Below are positions 17,226 to 26,084 of a DNA stretch of 64,000 nt, piece after piece. Every line of letters starts with the position of its first letter. Within the stretch, counting starts at the first letter, position 1. Under the pieces are notes generated by a model. That model was not told the origin of the DNA. It did no database searches and worked only from the letters and a program-made list of their open reading frames with translations. Source of the stretch: Paeniglutamicibacter terrestris. Its GTDB lineage: Bacteria; Actinomycetota; Actinomycetes; Actinomycetales; Micrococcaceae. The position numbers and the translations under genes were made by a program. The stretch lies in the NCBI RefSeq assembly GCF_012271785.1, contig NZ_JAAWVT010000007.1:124001-188000 (forward strand), in the 5' to 3' direction.

Positions 17226-18158
17226 ATGCAATCTTCGGGTCTTGGCCTAACGGTCGTCCTGGTGGTCCTGGCAATCTTCGTGATCATCGTGCTCTTGCGC
17301 TCCGTGCGCATCGTGCCACAGGCACGAGCAGGGATCGTGGAGCGTTTGGGTAAGTACAACCGCACGCTACTTCCGGGACTAACCATCCTGATTCCATTTG
17401 TTGATCGCCTGTTGCCCATGCTGGATCTGCGCGAACAAGTTGTGAGCTTCCCCCCGCAGCCGGTAATCACCGAGGACAACCTGGTGGTCTCCATTGACAC
17501 CGTGGTCTACTTCCAGATCACCGAGCCGCGTGCGGCAACCTACGAAATCGCCAACTACATCATGGCGGTTGAGCAGCTGACCACCACCACGCTGCGTAAC
17601 GTTGTTGGTGGGTTGAACCTCGAAGAGGCACTCACCAGCCGTGACCAGATCAATGGTCAGTTGCGTGGGGTTCTTGATGAGGCCACCGGCAAGTGGGGCA
17701 TTCGTGTTTCCCGTGTTGAGCTCAAGGCCATCGATCCACCACTGTCGATCCAGGACTCCATGGAGAAGCAGATGCGTGCCGAGCGTGATCGCCGTGCAGC
17801 GATCCTGACGGCCGAGGGCACCAAGCAGTCGGCAATTCTTACCGCCGAGGGCCAGCGTCAGGCATCCATCCTGAATGCCGAGGGTGATGCCAAGGCGTCC
17901 ATCCTTCGTGCCGACGGTGAAGCTCAAGCAATTCAAAAGGTCTTTGATGCAATCCACGCAGGTAAGCCGGACCAGAAGCTTCTCGCTTACCAGTACCTGC
18001 AGACCTTGCCGAAGATCGCCGAGGGGTCCGCTAACAAGCTCTGGATCATCCCGAGCGAAGTTGGCGAGGCGCTGAAGGGAATTGGCGGCGCATTGGGTAA
18101 CCTCACCGAATCATCGGGTGAAGATAAGCCTGAAGGAACCAGCAATACGCTGATGTAA
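17226..18158 (+). CDS. SPFH / band 7 (stomatin-like, QmcA type) protein
   Basis: 310 residues. A single N-terminal membrane anchor (LTVVLVVLAIFVIIVLL) is followed by the SPFH domain: RIVPQARAGIVERLGKYNRT, LREQVVSFPPQPVITEDN and the conserved VVYFQITEP. A long helical region rich in Ala and Glu contains repeated AEG units (ILTAEGTKQSAILTAEG), typical of oligomer-forming stomatins. Members scaffold membrane microdomains and associate with proteases. AGAGAG about 5 bases before the ATG serves as ribosome site. It lies downstream of its NfeD partner and ends before a strong hairpin. Confidence 0.92.
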   Translation: MQSSGLGLTVVLVVLAIFVIIVLLRSVRIVPQARAGIVERLGKYNRTLLPGLTILIPFVDRLLPMLDLREQVVSFPPQPVITEDNLVVSIDTVVYFQITEPRAATYEIANYIMAVEQLTTTTLRNVVGGLNLEEALTSRDQINGQLRGVLDEATGKWGIRVSRVELKAIDPPLSIQDSMEKQMRAERDRRAAILTAEGTKQSAILTAEGQRQASILNAEGDAKASILRADGEAQAIQKVFDAIHAGKPDQKLLAYQYLQTLPKIAEGSANKLWIIPSEVGEALKGIGGALGNLTESSGEDKPEGTSNTLM

Positions 18159-18182
18159 CAACCGGCTTTGTGCGAAGCAAAT

Positions 18183-18218
18183 CGGGCGGGTGACCTCTTT
18201 GGTGAGGCCACCCGCCCG
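18183..18218 (+). terminator. hairpin after the NfeD-SPFH unit
   Basis: CGGGCGGGTG and CACCCGCCCG pair, with further pairing of CCTC and GAGG inside. No clear T-run follows, so it may be weak or processing-related. Confidence 0.6.
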
Positions 18219-18235
18219 AATTCGCGTCTAGGCCG

Positions 18236-18241
18236 TATAAT
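18236..18241 (+). promoter_or_regulatory. -10 box of the rbpA promoter
   Basis: A perfect TATAAT lies about 100 bases upstream of the rbpA ATG. No matching -35 hexamer was found 16 to 18 bases upstream, as is common in actinobacteria where RbpA itself helps open such promoters. Confidence 0.5.
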
Positions 18242-18338
18242 AGAAACTTCGAGACTTGCGCCCCGCGGGAATTTTACGGTGAACCGGGACGTTGAAATCG
18301 GTAGCCGAACCCGTATGTAATCGCAGTAGGGAGACAAC

Positions 18339-18698
18339 ATGAGCGATCGCAGCCTGCGAGGAATGCGCCTTGGCGCACAAAGCATGGAAACTGAGGCTGG
18401 CGTAGAGCCAGCAGCGCGTCAGCGCGTTGAATATCGTTGCGAAGATGGCGAGCAGGTGTTCGTGATTTTTGCCGCTGAGGCAGACATCCCGGCCACTTGG
18501 ATGTCCAAGACCGGCAAGATTGCCAAGTTGGTCAACGGTGACGTCGCGGAAGAAGAGAGCAACGAGAAGCCGGTGCGTACCCACTGGGACATGCTGCTCG
18601 AACGTCGTTCCATCGATGAATTGGAAACGATTCTCAAGGATCGCTTGGATAAGCTGCGTACCACCCGTGGTGCAGCCCAGGCAGCGCTCAAGGGTTAA
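18339..18698 (+). CDS. rbpA: RNA polymerase-binding protein RbpA
   Basis: 119 residues matching RbpA along the whole length: an N-terminal tail with RSLRGMRLGAQSMETE, the core domain QRVEYRCEDGEQVFVIFAAE, the basic linker, and the sigma-interacting domain around RTHWDMLLERRSIDELETIL. RbpA binds the primary sigma factor and RNA polymerase and stabilises the open complex; it is specific to actinobacteria. GGGAGA lies a few bases before the ATG. It is convergent with the GT2 gene, and a perfect 52-base palindrome separates them. Confidence 0.95.
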   Translation: MSDRSLRGMRLGAQSMETEAGVEPAARQRVEYRCEDGEQVFVIFAAEADIPATWMSKTGKIAKLVNGDVAEEESNEKPVRTHWDMLLERRSIDELETILKDRLDKLRTTRGAAQAALKG

Positions 18699-18711
18699 TA
18701 CTCCCCCAGTA

Positions 18712-18763
18712 GCAAATAGTAGGGGCCCGAATGGAATATTCCATTCGGGCCCCTACTATTTGC
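18712..18763. terminator. 52-base perfect palindrome, bidirectional terminator
   Basis: The two 26-base halves are exact reverse complements with no spacer: the left begins GCAAATAGTAGGGGCCCG and the right ends CGGGCCCCTACTATTTGC. It lies between the convergent rbpA and GT2 genes. A-rich and T-rich ends flank a GC core, which fits a two-way terminator. Confidence 0.8.
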
Positions 18764-18790
18764 GCAACGCCACTGCTGGGCAGCGAGAAG

Positions 18791-19519
18791 CTACTTGCGG
18801 TTGGTGAGCTTCTTCCAGCGGGCGCTCAGACCCCACTTGGTCACGTTGAGCATGGCTTCAATCACGATGTTCCCGCTCATCTTCGAAACGCCAAGTTCAC
18901 GCTCGACGAAGGTGATCGGAACCTCAACGATGTTTTTGCCCAGCTGAGCCACGCGGAAGGTCATATCGACCTGGAAGCCGTAGCCCACCGAATCGATAGC
19001 GTCAAAGTCCATGGCTTCGAGGGTCTCGCGACGGAAGGCACGGAAGCCGGCGGTGATATCACGCAGGTTCACACCCAGCATGGTGCGTGAGTAGAAGCTA
19101 CCCATACGCGAAATCATCTTGCGGTGCAGCGGCCAGTTCACCACAGATCCGCCCTTTACCCAGCGAGAACCAATGACGAGATCGGCACCCTTAGGGATTT
19201 CGGCTAGCAGCAGCGGAAGCTGTTCTGGCTTATGCGAACCGTCGGCGTCCATTTCCACCAGCACATCGTAACCGGCTTCTAGGGCCCAAGTGAATCCGGC
19301 GAGGTACGCTGCGCCTAGTCCGGCCTTGCCGGTACGGTGCAGTACGTGGATGGCCGAGTCTTCGGCGGCCATTTTGTCGGCCAATTCGCCGGTGCCATCG
19401 GGTGAGTTGTCATCAACGATCAAGACATCCGAATCGGGCACTGCAGCACGCAGGCGGCCCAGGGTGATGGGCAGTGATTCAAGCTCGTTGTAAGTCGGAA
19501 TGATCGTGACTACGCGCAC
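18791..19519 (-). CDS. polyprenol monophosphomannose synthase (GT2)
   Basis: 242 residues of a single GT2 domain: IIPTYNELESLPITLGRL, then the metal-binding VLIVDDNSPDGTG and VEMDADGSH, and VGYGFQVDMTFRV toward the end. It transfers mannose from GDP-mannose to polyprenyl phosphate, giving the donor for lipoglycans and protein mannosylation on the outer membrane face. The enzyme has no transmembrane tail and no fused apolipoprotein acyltransferase domain, unlike some relatives. The pairing with rbpA is common in actinobacteria. The product could also be a glucose transferase; the motifs favour mannose. Confidence 0.88.
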   Translation of the reverse strand: MRVVTIIPTYNELESLPITLGRLRAAVPDSDVLIVDDNSPDGTGELADKMAAEDSAIHVLHRTGKAGLGAAYLAGFTWALEAGYDVLVEMDADGSHKPEQLPLLLAEIPKGADLVIGSRWVKGGSVVNWPLHRKMISRMGSFYSRTMLGVNLRDITAGFRAFRRETLEAMDFDAIDSVGYGFQVDMTFRVAQLGKNIVEVPITFVERELGVSKMSGNIVIEAMLNVTKWGLSARWKKLTNRK

Positions 19520-20049
19520 GCGGCAGTCCCTTTCTGCTGATGGATTGATCCGCGGAAGAGGGCCGCTTGAGGCCGATTACCAACGTGCCGCTGAGCAGTA
19601 ACCCGCTGCGACTGGTTTCAGGGATCGGGTGGGTCAGTGCTCAATTATACGCAACCCGTGTTCAAATGCCCGGATGCTCGCCGTGTGATGCGTAAGACGA
19701 TCGAGATGTGCCGCAGGGCACAAATCAACCCCGCAGGCTTCGGTCCGTCCCGTTGCGCCGCAGACCGACGCGCAGGGTGTTATCTAGTGCCTACGGGGTT
19801 AATTTGTTATCTTGCACTGTCGTGCCGATAAGCCAGATCAATCGATCCGGCATTGCCTCCAGCCTACCGTCCAGTTTTTAACTGTCAACCGTTTGCGGAC
19901 CACCGGCGACATGAATCTTCTCAAGTCAAACGATAGATCGGCGGTTCAAGTAATTTGAGGAAAAAATAATCCCAGTAATTGGTCATATCTCCCCCAACCC
20001 CTTGCCGAATCATCATTTTCCTGATTCGTTAAGGAAACAACTCCGGGAT
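19520..20049. other. 530-base intergenic region, nothing firm
   Basis: This lies upstream of the GT2 gene and downstream of the amidohydrolase gene. A short hairpin, CGAATCA (20006 to 20012) with TGATTCG (20022 to 20028), may end the amidohydrolase transcript. The middle part shows no coding frame with a domain. Confidence 0.45.
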
Positions 20050-21669
20050 CTAGGCCACGCCAAGCGCGTCAAAAAGCACTTCACCCGCACGCACGGTACG
20101 CAAGCAATTGGGTACTTCATCTTCGAGCACCGGCAACATCGGAGTACCGGCTCGTGCATCGGTACTCCACGAAGAAACTCGCAGATCCGGAGTCTGGACC
20201 GAAAGTTCGGCCGCATCCCAAATCGCGAAGGTTGCCTCCGCGCCGGTGACCAGCTGACCGGCGAGGGGATTTGGAACTCCCAGGGCCCGGAACCCCGACC
20301 GAGTATGAGCCATAAAAGCAGCTCGGGCCGAAATACGAGCGCTCGGATCGCTCAGTTCCAAGCAAGCCTTGACGGCAGCCCAGGGATTTACCTTGGTGAC
20401 TGGGGCATCGGAACCGATGACCACCGGCACGCCGGCGGAGAGGAATTGTCCGATGCCGTTCATGGAGGCAGCCCGATTGGCGCCAAGTCGCTGCTCGTAG
20501 AGGCCGCCGGTCGAGCCCCAGGCCGCATCGAAAGCGGGTTGCATGGAGGCAGTCAGTGCGAATCGCAGCATTTGTTCGCGGGCTGCGTCATCAACCATTT
20601 CCACGTGTTCCAGACGATGCCGTCCGGCCTGCACCTTCGCGAGGCCAACTTCTTCTGCTGCTTTGGCAAAGCCGGCCAGCGCGAGATCTAGCCCGGCATC
20701 GCCGATGACATGGAAGGAAGTTTGAATTCCTGCCAAAGAACACGCAGCGATGTGCGCAGAAATCTGTTCGACGCTCAGGTAGCTGGTGCCGCGCTCCCCA
20801 ACCGCGTCGGAGTAATCGGCGCGGAGCAGCGCGGTGCGTGAACCTATCGACCCATCGATATTCAAATCTCCACCCAGGCCAACAACGGCGTGGGAATTGA
20901 ATGACGTCAGCATCTCCCGCGCCGCTGATTCACTGGCGACGGCCTCGGCCCAAAACGCGAAGACCTCGGGTGTACTGGCTTTCTGGGCTTCACTTCGAGC
21001 CAAGAGTGCCTCGAGGTCGCTGCGGCCCGAGATGCCCGGGGATGCCATCTCAACGACCGTGGCATAGCCATTTGCTGCTAAATGGCTGAGTGCTAGATCG
21101 CTATTCTCGGCACCTGTTTGCTGGGCTTCGGAAAAGATCGCGGTACGAACCTGCGTGTGGATTCTTCCCTTGACCAGAGCATCGGTGTACTCGGGGCTCT
21201 CGTTGAGGCCCAGCCGCTGCGCGAGCTTCGCACTGATGAGCGCGGAATGTACATCCACACGGGAAAGATAAATCTCTCGGTCCGGCGCCGCGGCCTGAAG
21301 CTCAGCGGCAGTGGGTAGCGCGCCGCCAGCAAACCTCGACTCGTCCCATCCGGTGCCAACGATCAATCCCGTTGTTGCCCCGGCGGCCGCTGCCACCGCG
21401 TCGAGTAACGCCGTGGCGCTGGTGCTCTCGCTGAGATCTAGCCCCTTAAGGGTGGCCCCCAAGGAACCCAAATGTACATGTGAGTCGACAAAAGCAGGGG
21501 TCATGAGTGCACCCTGCAAATCGATCTCGGTCATTCGAGCATCCAGTAATGCGCCGGCTGCAGCTTCGGTGCCGATCCATGCGACCGTGCCATTTTCTAC
21601 CAACATGGCCGTCGCGAACGGATCGGCAGGTGAGTAGACGGATCCATTGCGATACAGCTCAAGAGACAT
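20050..21669 (-). CDS. amidohydrolase family 3 (YtcJ/AepA-like)
   Basis: 539 residues with an N-terminal beta-sandwich piece, the metal-binding motif DSHVHLGSLG about residue 65, and a TIM-barrel core with NSHAVVGLGGDLNIDGSIGS, HRLEHVEM and GSDAPV as further metal or catalytic sites. Family 3 enzymes hydrolyse imide or amide bonds of unknown or varied small molecules. No signal peptide is seen. It stands 83 bases downstream of the helicase gene on the same strand but does not look linked by function. The substrate is unknown. Confidence 0.85.
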   Translation of the reverse strand: MSLELYRNGSVYSPADPFATAMLVENGTVAWIGTEAAAGALLDARMTEIDLQGALMTPAFVDSHVHLGSLGATLKGLDLSESTSATALLDAVAAAAGATTGLIVGTGWDESRFAGGALPTAAELQAAAPDREIYLSRVDVHSALISAKLAQRLGLNESPEYTDALVKGRIHTQVRTAIFSEAQQTGAENSDLALSHLAANGYATVVEMASPGISGRSDLEALLARSEAQKASTPEVFAFWAEAVASESAAREMLTSFNSHAVVGLGGDLNIDGSIGSRTALLRADYSDAVGERGTSYLSVEQISAHIAACSLAGIQTSFHVIGDAGLDLALAGFAKAAEEVGLAKVQAGRHRLEHVEMVDDAAREQMLRFALTASMQPAFDAAWGSTGGLYEQRLGANRAASMNGIGQFLSAGVPVVIGSDAPVTKVNPWAAVKACLELSDPSARISARAAFMAHTRSGFRALGVPNPLAGQLVTGAEATFAIWDAAELSVQTPDLRVSSWSTDARAGTPMLPVLEDEVPNCLRTVRAGEVLFDALGVA

Positions 21670-21752
21670 GATTAACTTTCGTGTTTAGAAGGGCACCATT
21701 TGCTGTTGCGCCCATCGGTCCTTCTGATCGTTCTCGTGACACCTTGGGGGTG

Positions 21753-24557
21753 TTAGTCGACAACGTTTGAATAAGCGACAACACCACGGCGAATTCGATC
21801 CACCGCACGGTTGCACGAGCGAGCCATTCCGGAATTAAGATCCGGGATTTTGGCCAGCTGGTCGAGTACATCGATGACCTGCTTGGCCCAGCGAACAAAG
21901 TCTCCGGCGGCAAGGTCGGTGCCGCGCAAGCATTCGCGCAGATCCGATCCCCTGGCCCACTTATAGATCGGCCAAATCAGACCCGAGTCCGGTGCGATGG
22001 TTTCGGGCAGGCTCGCGGTGGCCTCGGCGTCTGAAAGCCGTGACCACAGCTTGACCGATGTTTCCCAAGCGACCTGGATCTTGGCCGTGGGCATTCGTGG
22101 ATCGGGTCCGTGATCATCTCGTCGGGCCTGGAAGACCAACGCGGAGACGAATCCTGCCAGTTCCTCCGCCGTCATCTCGTTCATGACGCCGGTTTCCATC
22201 ACGAGGGAAGTCAAAAGGTCGCGTTCGCCATAGATTCTGCGCAACCGTTGACCGGCATCGGTGATTTGTTCCAGGGTCTTGTTGTCCGAGGTGGGCACGA
22301 GATAGTCGAAGTCCTCCAGCACCCGAGCAACGCGGTCAAAGGTCTTTGAGATGGTGTTGGTACGGCCGCTGATCTGAGAGCGTAGCTTGTTCGTGTCACG
22401 CAGGAGTCGGGCATAGCGCTCACCCCAACGCGCATGATCCTCGCGTTCCGGGCAGCCATGGCAGGGATGCGCTCGAAGAGCACTACGCAATTCGGTGATG
22501 CGTGATTCTTGCTCGTTGCTGCCGGTGAATTCAAAGGCCGGGGCGTCGTGCCGCGGCGGCCGAGATTCGGCCAGTGCACTGCGCAAAGAAGCGGCTAGGT
22601 CCTTGCGGTCCTTGGGAGTTTTCCCCGTAAATCCCTTGGGAACACGAATTTGAGAGATCACGTCGAGCGGACCTTCAAGATCCTGAGCGCTGATGCGACG
22701 GATGTGCTTGTCTTCGGTCAGAACCGTGTGCCGGGGTTCGTTCCATGCGGTGTCCAGTTCAATGATCACGCAACGTCCAAGCCTGCGTGCACCCTGAATT
22801 TCGACCACGTCACCGATTTGCAGTGAATCCAACGATTCGGCGGCGGCGGCCCGGCGCAATCTAGTGATAGTTCGAGAGGCTTCTTTTTCGACGTCCGAGA
22901 GTTCCGAGCGAAGGGCCACATATTCGGTGAAATCGCCGAGATGACAGGTCATCGATTTGGCGTAACCCGCCAATGATTCCTCGCGGGAGCGAACTTGACG
23001 TGCCATGCCAACAACCGAGCGGTCGGCCTGGAACTGTGCGAAGGACGTTTCCAAGATGCCGCGGGCTCGTTCGCGTCCGAATTGCGCCGTCAGGTTCAGT
23101 GACATGTTGTAAGTCGGTCGGAAGCTCGAATTGAGCGGGTACGTCCGCTTAGAGGCAAGCCCGGCAACAGCGGCAGGATCGGTGTCCTGCTGCCACAACA
23201 CCACGGCGTGACCCTCAACATCGATTCCACGACGTCCGGCGCGGCCAGTGAGCTGGGTGTACTCCCCCGCGGTAATGGCAACGTGCGATTCCCCGTTGAA
23301 TTTTTCCAGTTTCTCCATGACTACCGAACGCGCCGGCATGTTCACACCCAAGGCAAGCGTTTCGGTGGCGAAGACGGCCTTGACTAGTCCGCGGAGGAAT
23401 AGATCTTCAACTACTTCCTTGAAAATCGGTAGTAGTCCGGCGTGGTGGGCAGCAAAACCACGCATGAGTCCCTCGCGCCATGGCCAGAAACCAAGTACCT
23501 CAAGGTCGTCCTCGGGCAATCTGCTGGCCACGTGGTCGATGGTCCGCTCGATTTCGGTTGCCTCGGCCGTGGTGGTCAAGGCAAGTCCCGAGCGGACGCA
23601 CTGCGCGACAGCACCGTCGCAGCCATTGCGGGAGAAGATGAACACCAATGAGGGTAGTAGACCGGCTCGATCTAGAGCCATGATCATGTCGGGTCGTGAG
23701 ACGCGCGTGCTGATGGGCTCGCTCTTCTCGGCCCAGGATCCCCCACCGCCTCGGCGACCACGTGCACGTGGGCCTCGCGAACGGGATCCAGCCGTGGCAC
23801 GGTGGGCCAACTTGGTGAGTTCTGGGTTCACCGCGATTTCGCGTTCGGGGGCCTCGGCCACCTGGTCGAAGGAGACTTCCTCGGCGAAGAGGTCAAGTAA
23901 GCGTCCCCCGGCCATGACGTGTTGGAAGAGCGGTATGGGGCGATGCTCGGAAACGATGATTCGAGTATCACCTCGCACCGCGTCCAGCCAGCCGCCAAAT
24001 TCTTCGGCGTTAGAAACGGTGGCCGAAAGCGAGATGACTTGGACGTCCTCGCGCAGGTGGATGATGACTTCTTCCCACACTGCGCCACGGAACTTATCGG
24101 CCAAGTAGTGGACCTCGTCCATCACCACGTAGCCCAGCGAGTCCAAGGTGTCGGAGTCCGCGTACAGCATGTTGCGCAGGACCTCGGTGGTCATCACCAC
24201 GATCTCAGCGTCACCATTGATCGTCATGTCACCGGTGAGCAGCCCAACGCGTTCGGGCCCATAAGTGGCGACCAAATCGGAGAACTTTTGGTTGCTCAGA
24301 GCTTTGATGGGAGTCGTGTAGAAAGCCTTCTTGCCGGAACGCAGGGCTTGGAAGATCGCAAACTCTCCCACGACGGTTTTTCCTGCCCCAGTGGGGGCCG
24401 CTACCAAGACTCCGGAGCCGGAGGCAACTGCTCGGCAGGCTTCTTCTTGGAAGGGGTCAAGATCGAATCCGATGGAGGCGCGGAACTCTTGCAGCCCCGT
24501 ATCAGTTTCCTCGTTCGATTCCGTGATTTCTGCGTACTGTTCGGCCGGCGTGCTCAC
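21753..24557 (-). CDS. helY: Ski2-like DEVH-box RNA helicase, HelY type
   Basis: 934 residues. The helicase core holds Walker A APTGAGKT at 54 to 61, the motif MDEVHYL about 150, ISLSATVSN (motif III) and QLTGRAGRRGIDVEGH (motif VI). A C-terminal region with a KOW-like segment (IQIGDVVEIQGARRLG) and Ski2/Mtr4-type helical parts follows. Such proteins unwind RNA for processing or decay; HelY is the actinobacterial member. The start is a GTG at 24557. A strong terminator separates it from tatC on the same strand upstream, so it likely has its own promoter. Confidence 0.92.
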   Translation of the reverse strand: MSTPAEQYAEITESNEETDTGLQEFRASIGFDLDPFQEEACRAVASGSGVLVAAPTGAGKTVVGEFAIFQALRSGKKAFYTTPIKALSNQKFSDLVATYGPERVGLLTGDMTINGDAEIVVMTTEVLRNMLYADSDTLDSLGYVVMDEVHYLADKFRGAVWEEVIIHLREDVQVISLSATVSNAEEFGGWLDAVRGDTRIIVSEHRPIPLFQHVMAGGRLLDLFAEEVSFDQVAEAPEREIAVNPELTKLAHRATAGSRSRGPRARGRRGGGGSWAEKSEPISTRVSRPDMIMALDRAGLLPSLVFIFSRNGCDGAVAQCVRSGLALTTTAEATEIERTIDHVASRLPEDDLEVLGFWPWREGLMRGFAAHHAGLLPIFKEVVEDLFLRGLVKAVFATETLALGVNMPARSVVMEKLEKFNGESHVAITAGEYTQLTGRAGRRGIDVEGHAVVLWQQDTDPAAVAGLASKRTYPLNSSFRPTYNMSLNLTAQFGRERARGILETSFAQFQADRSVVGMARQVRSREESLAGYAKSMTCHLGDFTEYVALRSELSDVEKEASRTITRLRRAAAAESLDSLQIGDVVEIQGARRLGRCVIIELDTAWNEPRHTVLTEDKHIRRISAQDLEGPLDVISQIRVPKGFTGKTPKDRKDLAASLRSALAESRPPRHDAPAFEFTGSNEQESRITELRSALRAHPCHGCPEREDHARWGERYARLLRDTNKLRSQISGRTNTISKTFDRVARVLEDFDYLVPTSDNKTLEQITDAGQRLRRIYGERDLLTSLVMETGVMNEMTAEELAGFVSALVFQARRDDHGPDPRMPTAKIQVAWETSVKLWSRLSDAEATASLPETIAPDSGLIWPIYKWARGSDLRECLRGTDLAAGDFVRWAKQVIDVLDQLAKIPDLNSGMARSCNRAVDRIRRGVVAYSNVVD

Positions 24558-24583
24558 GCAACGACCCCTTTCAGGACATTAGA

Positions 24584-24621
24584 AAATGTTCCCGTGCCCA
24601 GATGTGGGCACGGGAACATTT
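24584..24621 (-). terminator. terminator after tatC
   Basis: AAATGTTCCCGTGCCCA and TGGGCACGGGAACATTT are perfect 17-base arms around a 4-base loop. The hairpin overlaps the tatC stop codon and would end the tat transcript before helY. Confidence 0.8.
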
Positions 24622-25456
24622 AGGGAAGATCGGGTGTCTCGGGAAGATGTGAACCTTCACCAGCGCTTGCGGCTGTTTCGGCCTCAAGCTTGGCTCGCTT
24701 CTTATCTCGCTTGCGATCATTGAAGAAGCAAATTAGCGTCGCCGTAGCGAACGTGACAAATAGCGGACCGCCGAGGGCAAACATGGTGATGGCGTCGCCA
24801 CCTGGTGCTGCCATTGCTGCCACCAAGGCAATCAAAAACACGGTGATGCGCCAGTGCTTCAGGATCATTTTGGCTTTGAGGATTCCAACCATGTTCAAGC
24901 CGACCATTAGGACCGGTGCCAACATGGCGAGACCGAAGGCAATGAGCAGACGGAAAACGAACGGAAGGTACGTGTCCGTCGTCAGCCATGACTGAGCGTT
25001 TTCCGGCGTCAAAGAAATGAAGAACTTCAACGCATGGGGCAGAACCCAGTAGGCCATGCCAACACCAAAGAGGAACAGTGGCACAGCAGCGGAGGCAAAC
25101 GCCAAAGCCGTGTTGCGTTCTTTCTTCTTCAACCCCGGGACAATAAATGCCCACAACTGGTAGATCCAGATGGGCGCGGAGAAGACCAAACCCAAGAGTA
25201 AAGAAGTCTTGAGCATGATATCGAACGGTGCCATGACGGAGGCATAGTTGACTTCGCCGCCGTTTTCAATCACGGGAGCCATGATCAATCGGAGGACATC
25301 GTCATAGAGGAAGAAGCCTCCGACGGTGCCTAGAACGAGGGCGATCAGCGAAATGAAAAGGCGATTCCTGGCTTCAACCAGGTGTGCCTTCAGGGCCATG
25401 CGCCCCTCAGGGTCCTTCTTTCGCCCTTTTTTCGGAGTGGTCTCTTGTTCGCTCAC
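24620..25456 (-). CDS. tatC: Sec-independent translocase subunit TatC
   Basis: 278 residues with six hydrophobic segments in the TatC pattern. The N-terminal signature is MALKAHLVEARNRLFISLIA, followed by APFDIMLKTSLLLGLVFSAP, IWIYQLWAFIVPGLKKKER and, later, VGLNMVGILKAKMILKHWR. TatC is the receptor for twin-arginine signal peptides and exports folded proteins with TatA. A charged tail of about 40 residues rich in Lys and Glu ends the protein. It starts 6 bases after the tatA stop, so the two are one transcript. Confidence 0.95.
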   Translation of the reverse strand: MSEQETTPKKGRKKDPEGRMALKAHLVEARNRLFISLIALVLGTVGGFFLYDDVLRLIMAPVIENGGEVNYASVMAPFDIMLKTSLLLGLVFSAPIWIYQLWAFIVPGLKKKERNTALAFASAAVPLFLFGVGMAYWVLPHALKFFISLTPENAQSWLTTDTYLPFVFRLLIAFGLAMLAPVLMVGLNMVGILKAKMILKHWRITVFLIALVAAMAAPGGDAITMFALGGPLFVTFATATLICFFNDRKRDKKRAKLEAETAASAGEGSHLPETPDLP

Positions 25457-25462
25457 GAAAGG

Positions 25463-25705
25463 CTAGGCGTTGTTCTCACGACGGTCGGGATCAACAATCT
25501 TGCCTTCAACGGTCTCTTCGGCCGCCTCAGGATTCTTGTCGTCATCCTTCATCTGTCGAACCTCGGACTTGAAGATACGCAGGGACTGGCCAACGGAACG
25601 AGCCAAGCCTGGAAGCTTCGGGGCACCGAACAGCAAAAGTGCCAAAATTACGATGATGACCAGATGCCATCCTTGGATTCCACCCATGAGGAACCTACCT
25701 TTCAA
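25463..25705 (-). CDS. tatA: Sec-independent translocase subunit TatA
   Basis: 80 residues: one membrane helix (WHLVIIVILALLLFGAPKLP), an amphipathic helix (GLARSVGQSLRIFKSEVRQM) and an acidic tail. The F-G-x-x-K-L-P hinge is diagnostic. TatA multimers form the export path for folded proteins. It sits directly before tatC and after the small membrane protein gene, in the usual actinobacterial pafBC-tatA-tatC arrangement. Confidence 0.94.
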   Translation of the reverse strand: MKGRFLMGGIQGWHLVIIVILALLLFGAPKLPGLARSVGQSLRIFKSEVRQMKDDDKNPEAAEETVEGKIVDPDRRENNA

Positions 25706-25722
25706 TCACTTTAAGTCTACAG

Positions 25723-26082
25723 TCAGAACAGCTCGAGGTCGGCCACACGTTGGGGTTGACCTCGTCGAGTCTTTCGCTGAACACGAGCATCTCGACGTGC
25801 CGTTGAACGTCTGAGCTTCCCCGCCTCGCGAGCCTCGCTGGCGTCCTCGGGATCCTGGAACAAGGCTGCGACTCCCGAGGGTGTGCGATCTACTGGTTCG
25901 GGATACGCGTACGTTTCACCTGGGGGTTCCATTGCCACCCCGATGCTCTCCATTGCCTCTCCCACGTCAGCGACGAGGCGCATGGAACCGCGAAACAACC
26001 GAATTGCGGCTAATACGAGGAATAGCACCGTACCCAACACCAAAACGACCCACAGAAGGATCCAGAACCACCAGGGCAACAT
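25723..26082 (-). CDS. small membrane protein between pafBC and tatA
   Basis: 119 residues. One long hydrophobic segment at the N-terminus (WWFWILLWVVLVLGTVLFLV) anchors it. The rest is charged and ends in a basic Arg-rich region (RRSTARRDARVQRKTRRGQP). The start overlaps the end of pafBC by little or nothing. I know no function. The position next to tatA suggests a possible accessory role in export, but only by location. Confidence 0.7.
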   Translation of the reverse strand: MLPWWFWILLWVVLVLGTVLFLVLAAIRLFRGSMRLVADVGEAMESIGVAMEPPGETYAYPEPVDRTPSGVAALFQDPEDASEAREAGKLRRSTARRDARVQRKTRRGQPQRVADLELF

Positions 26083-26084
26083 AA

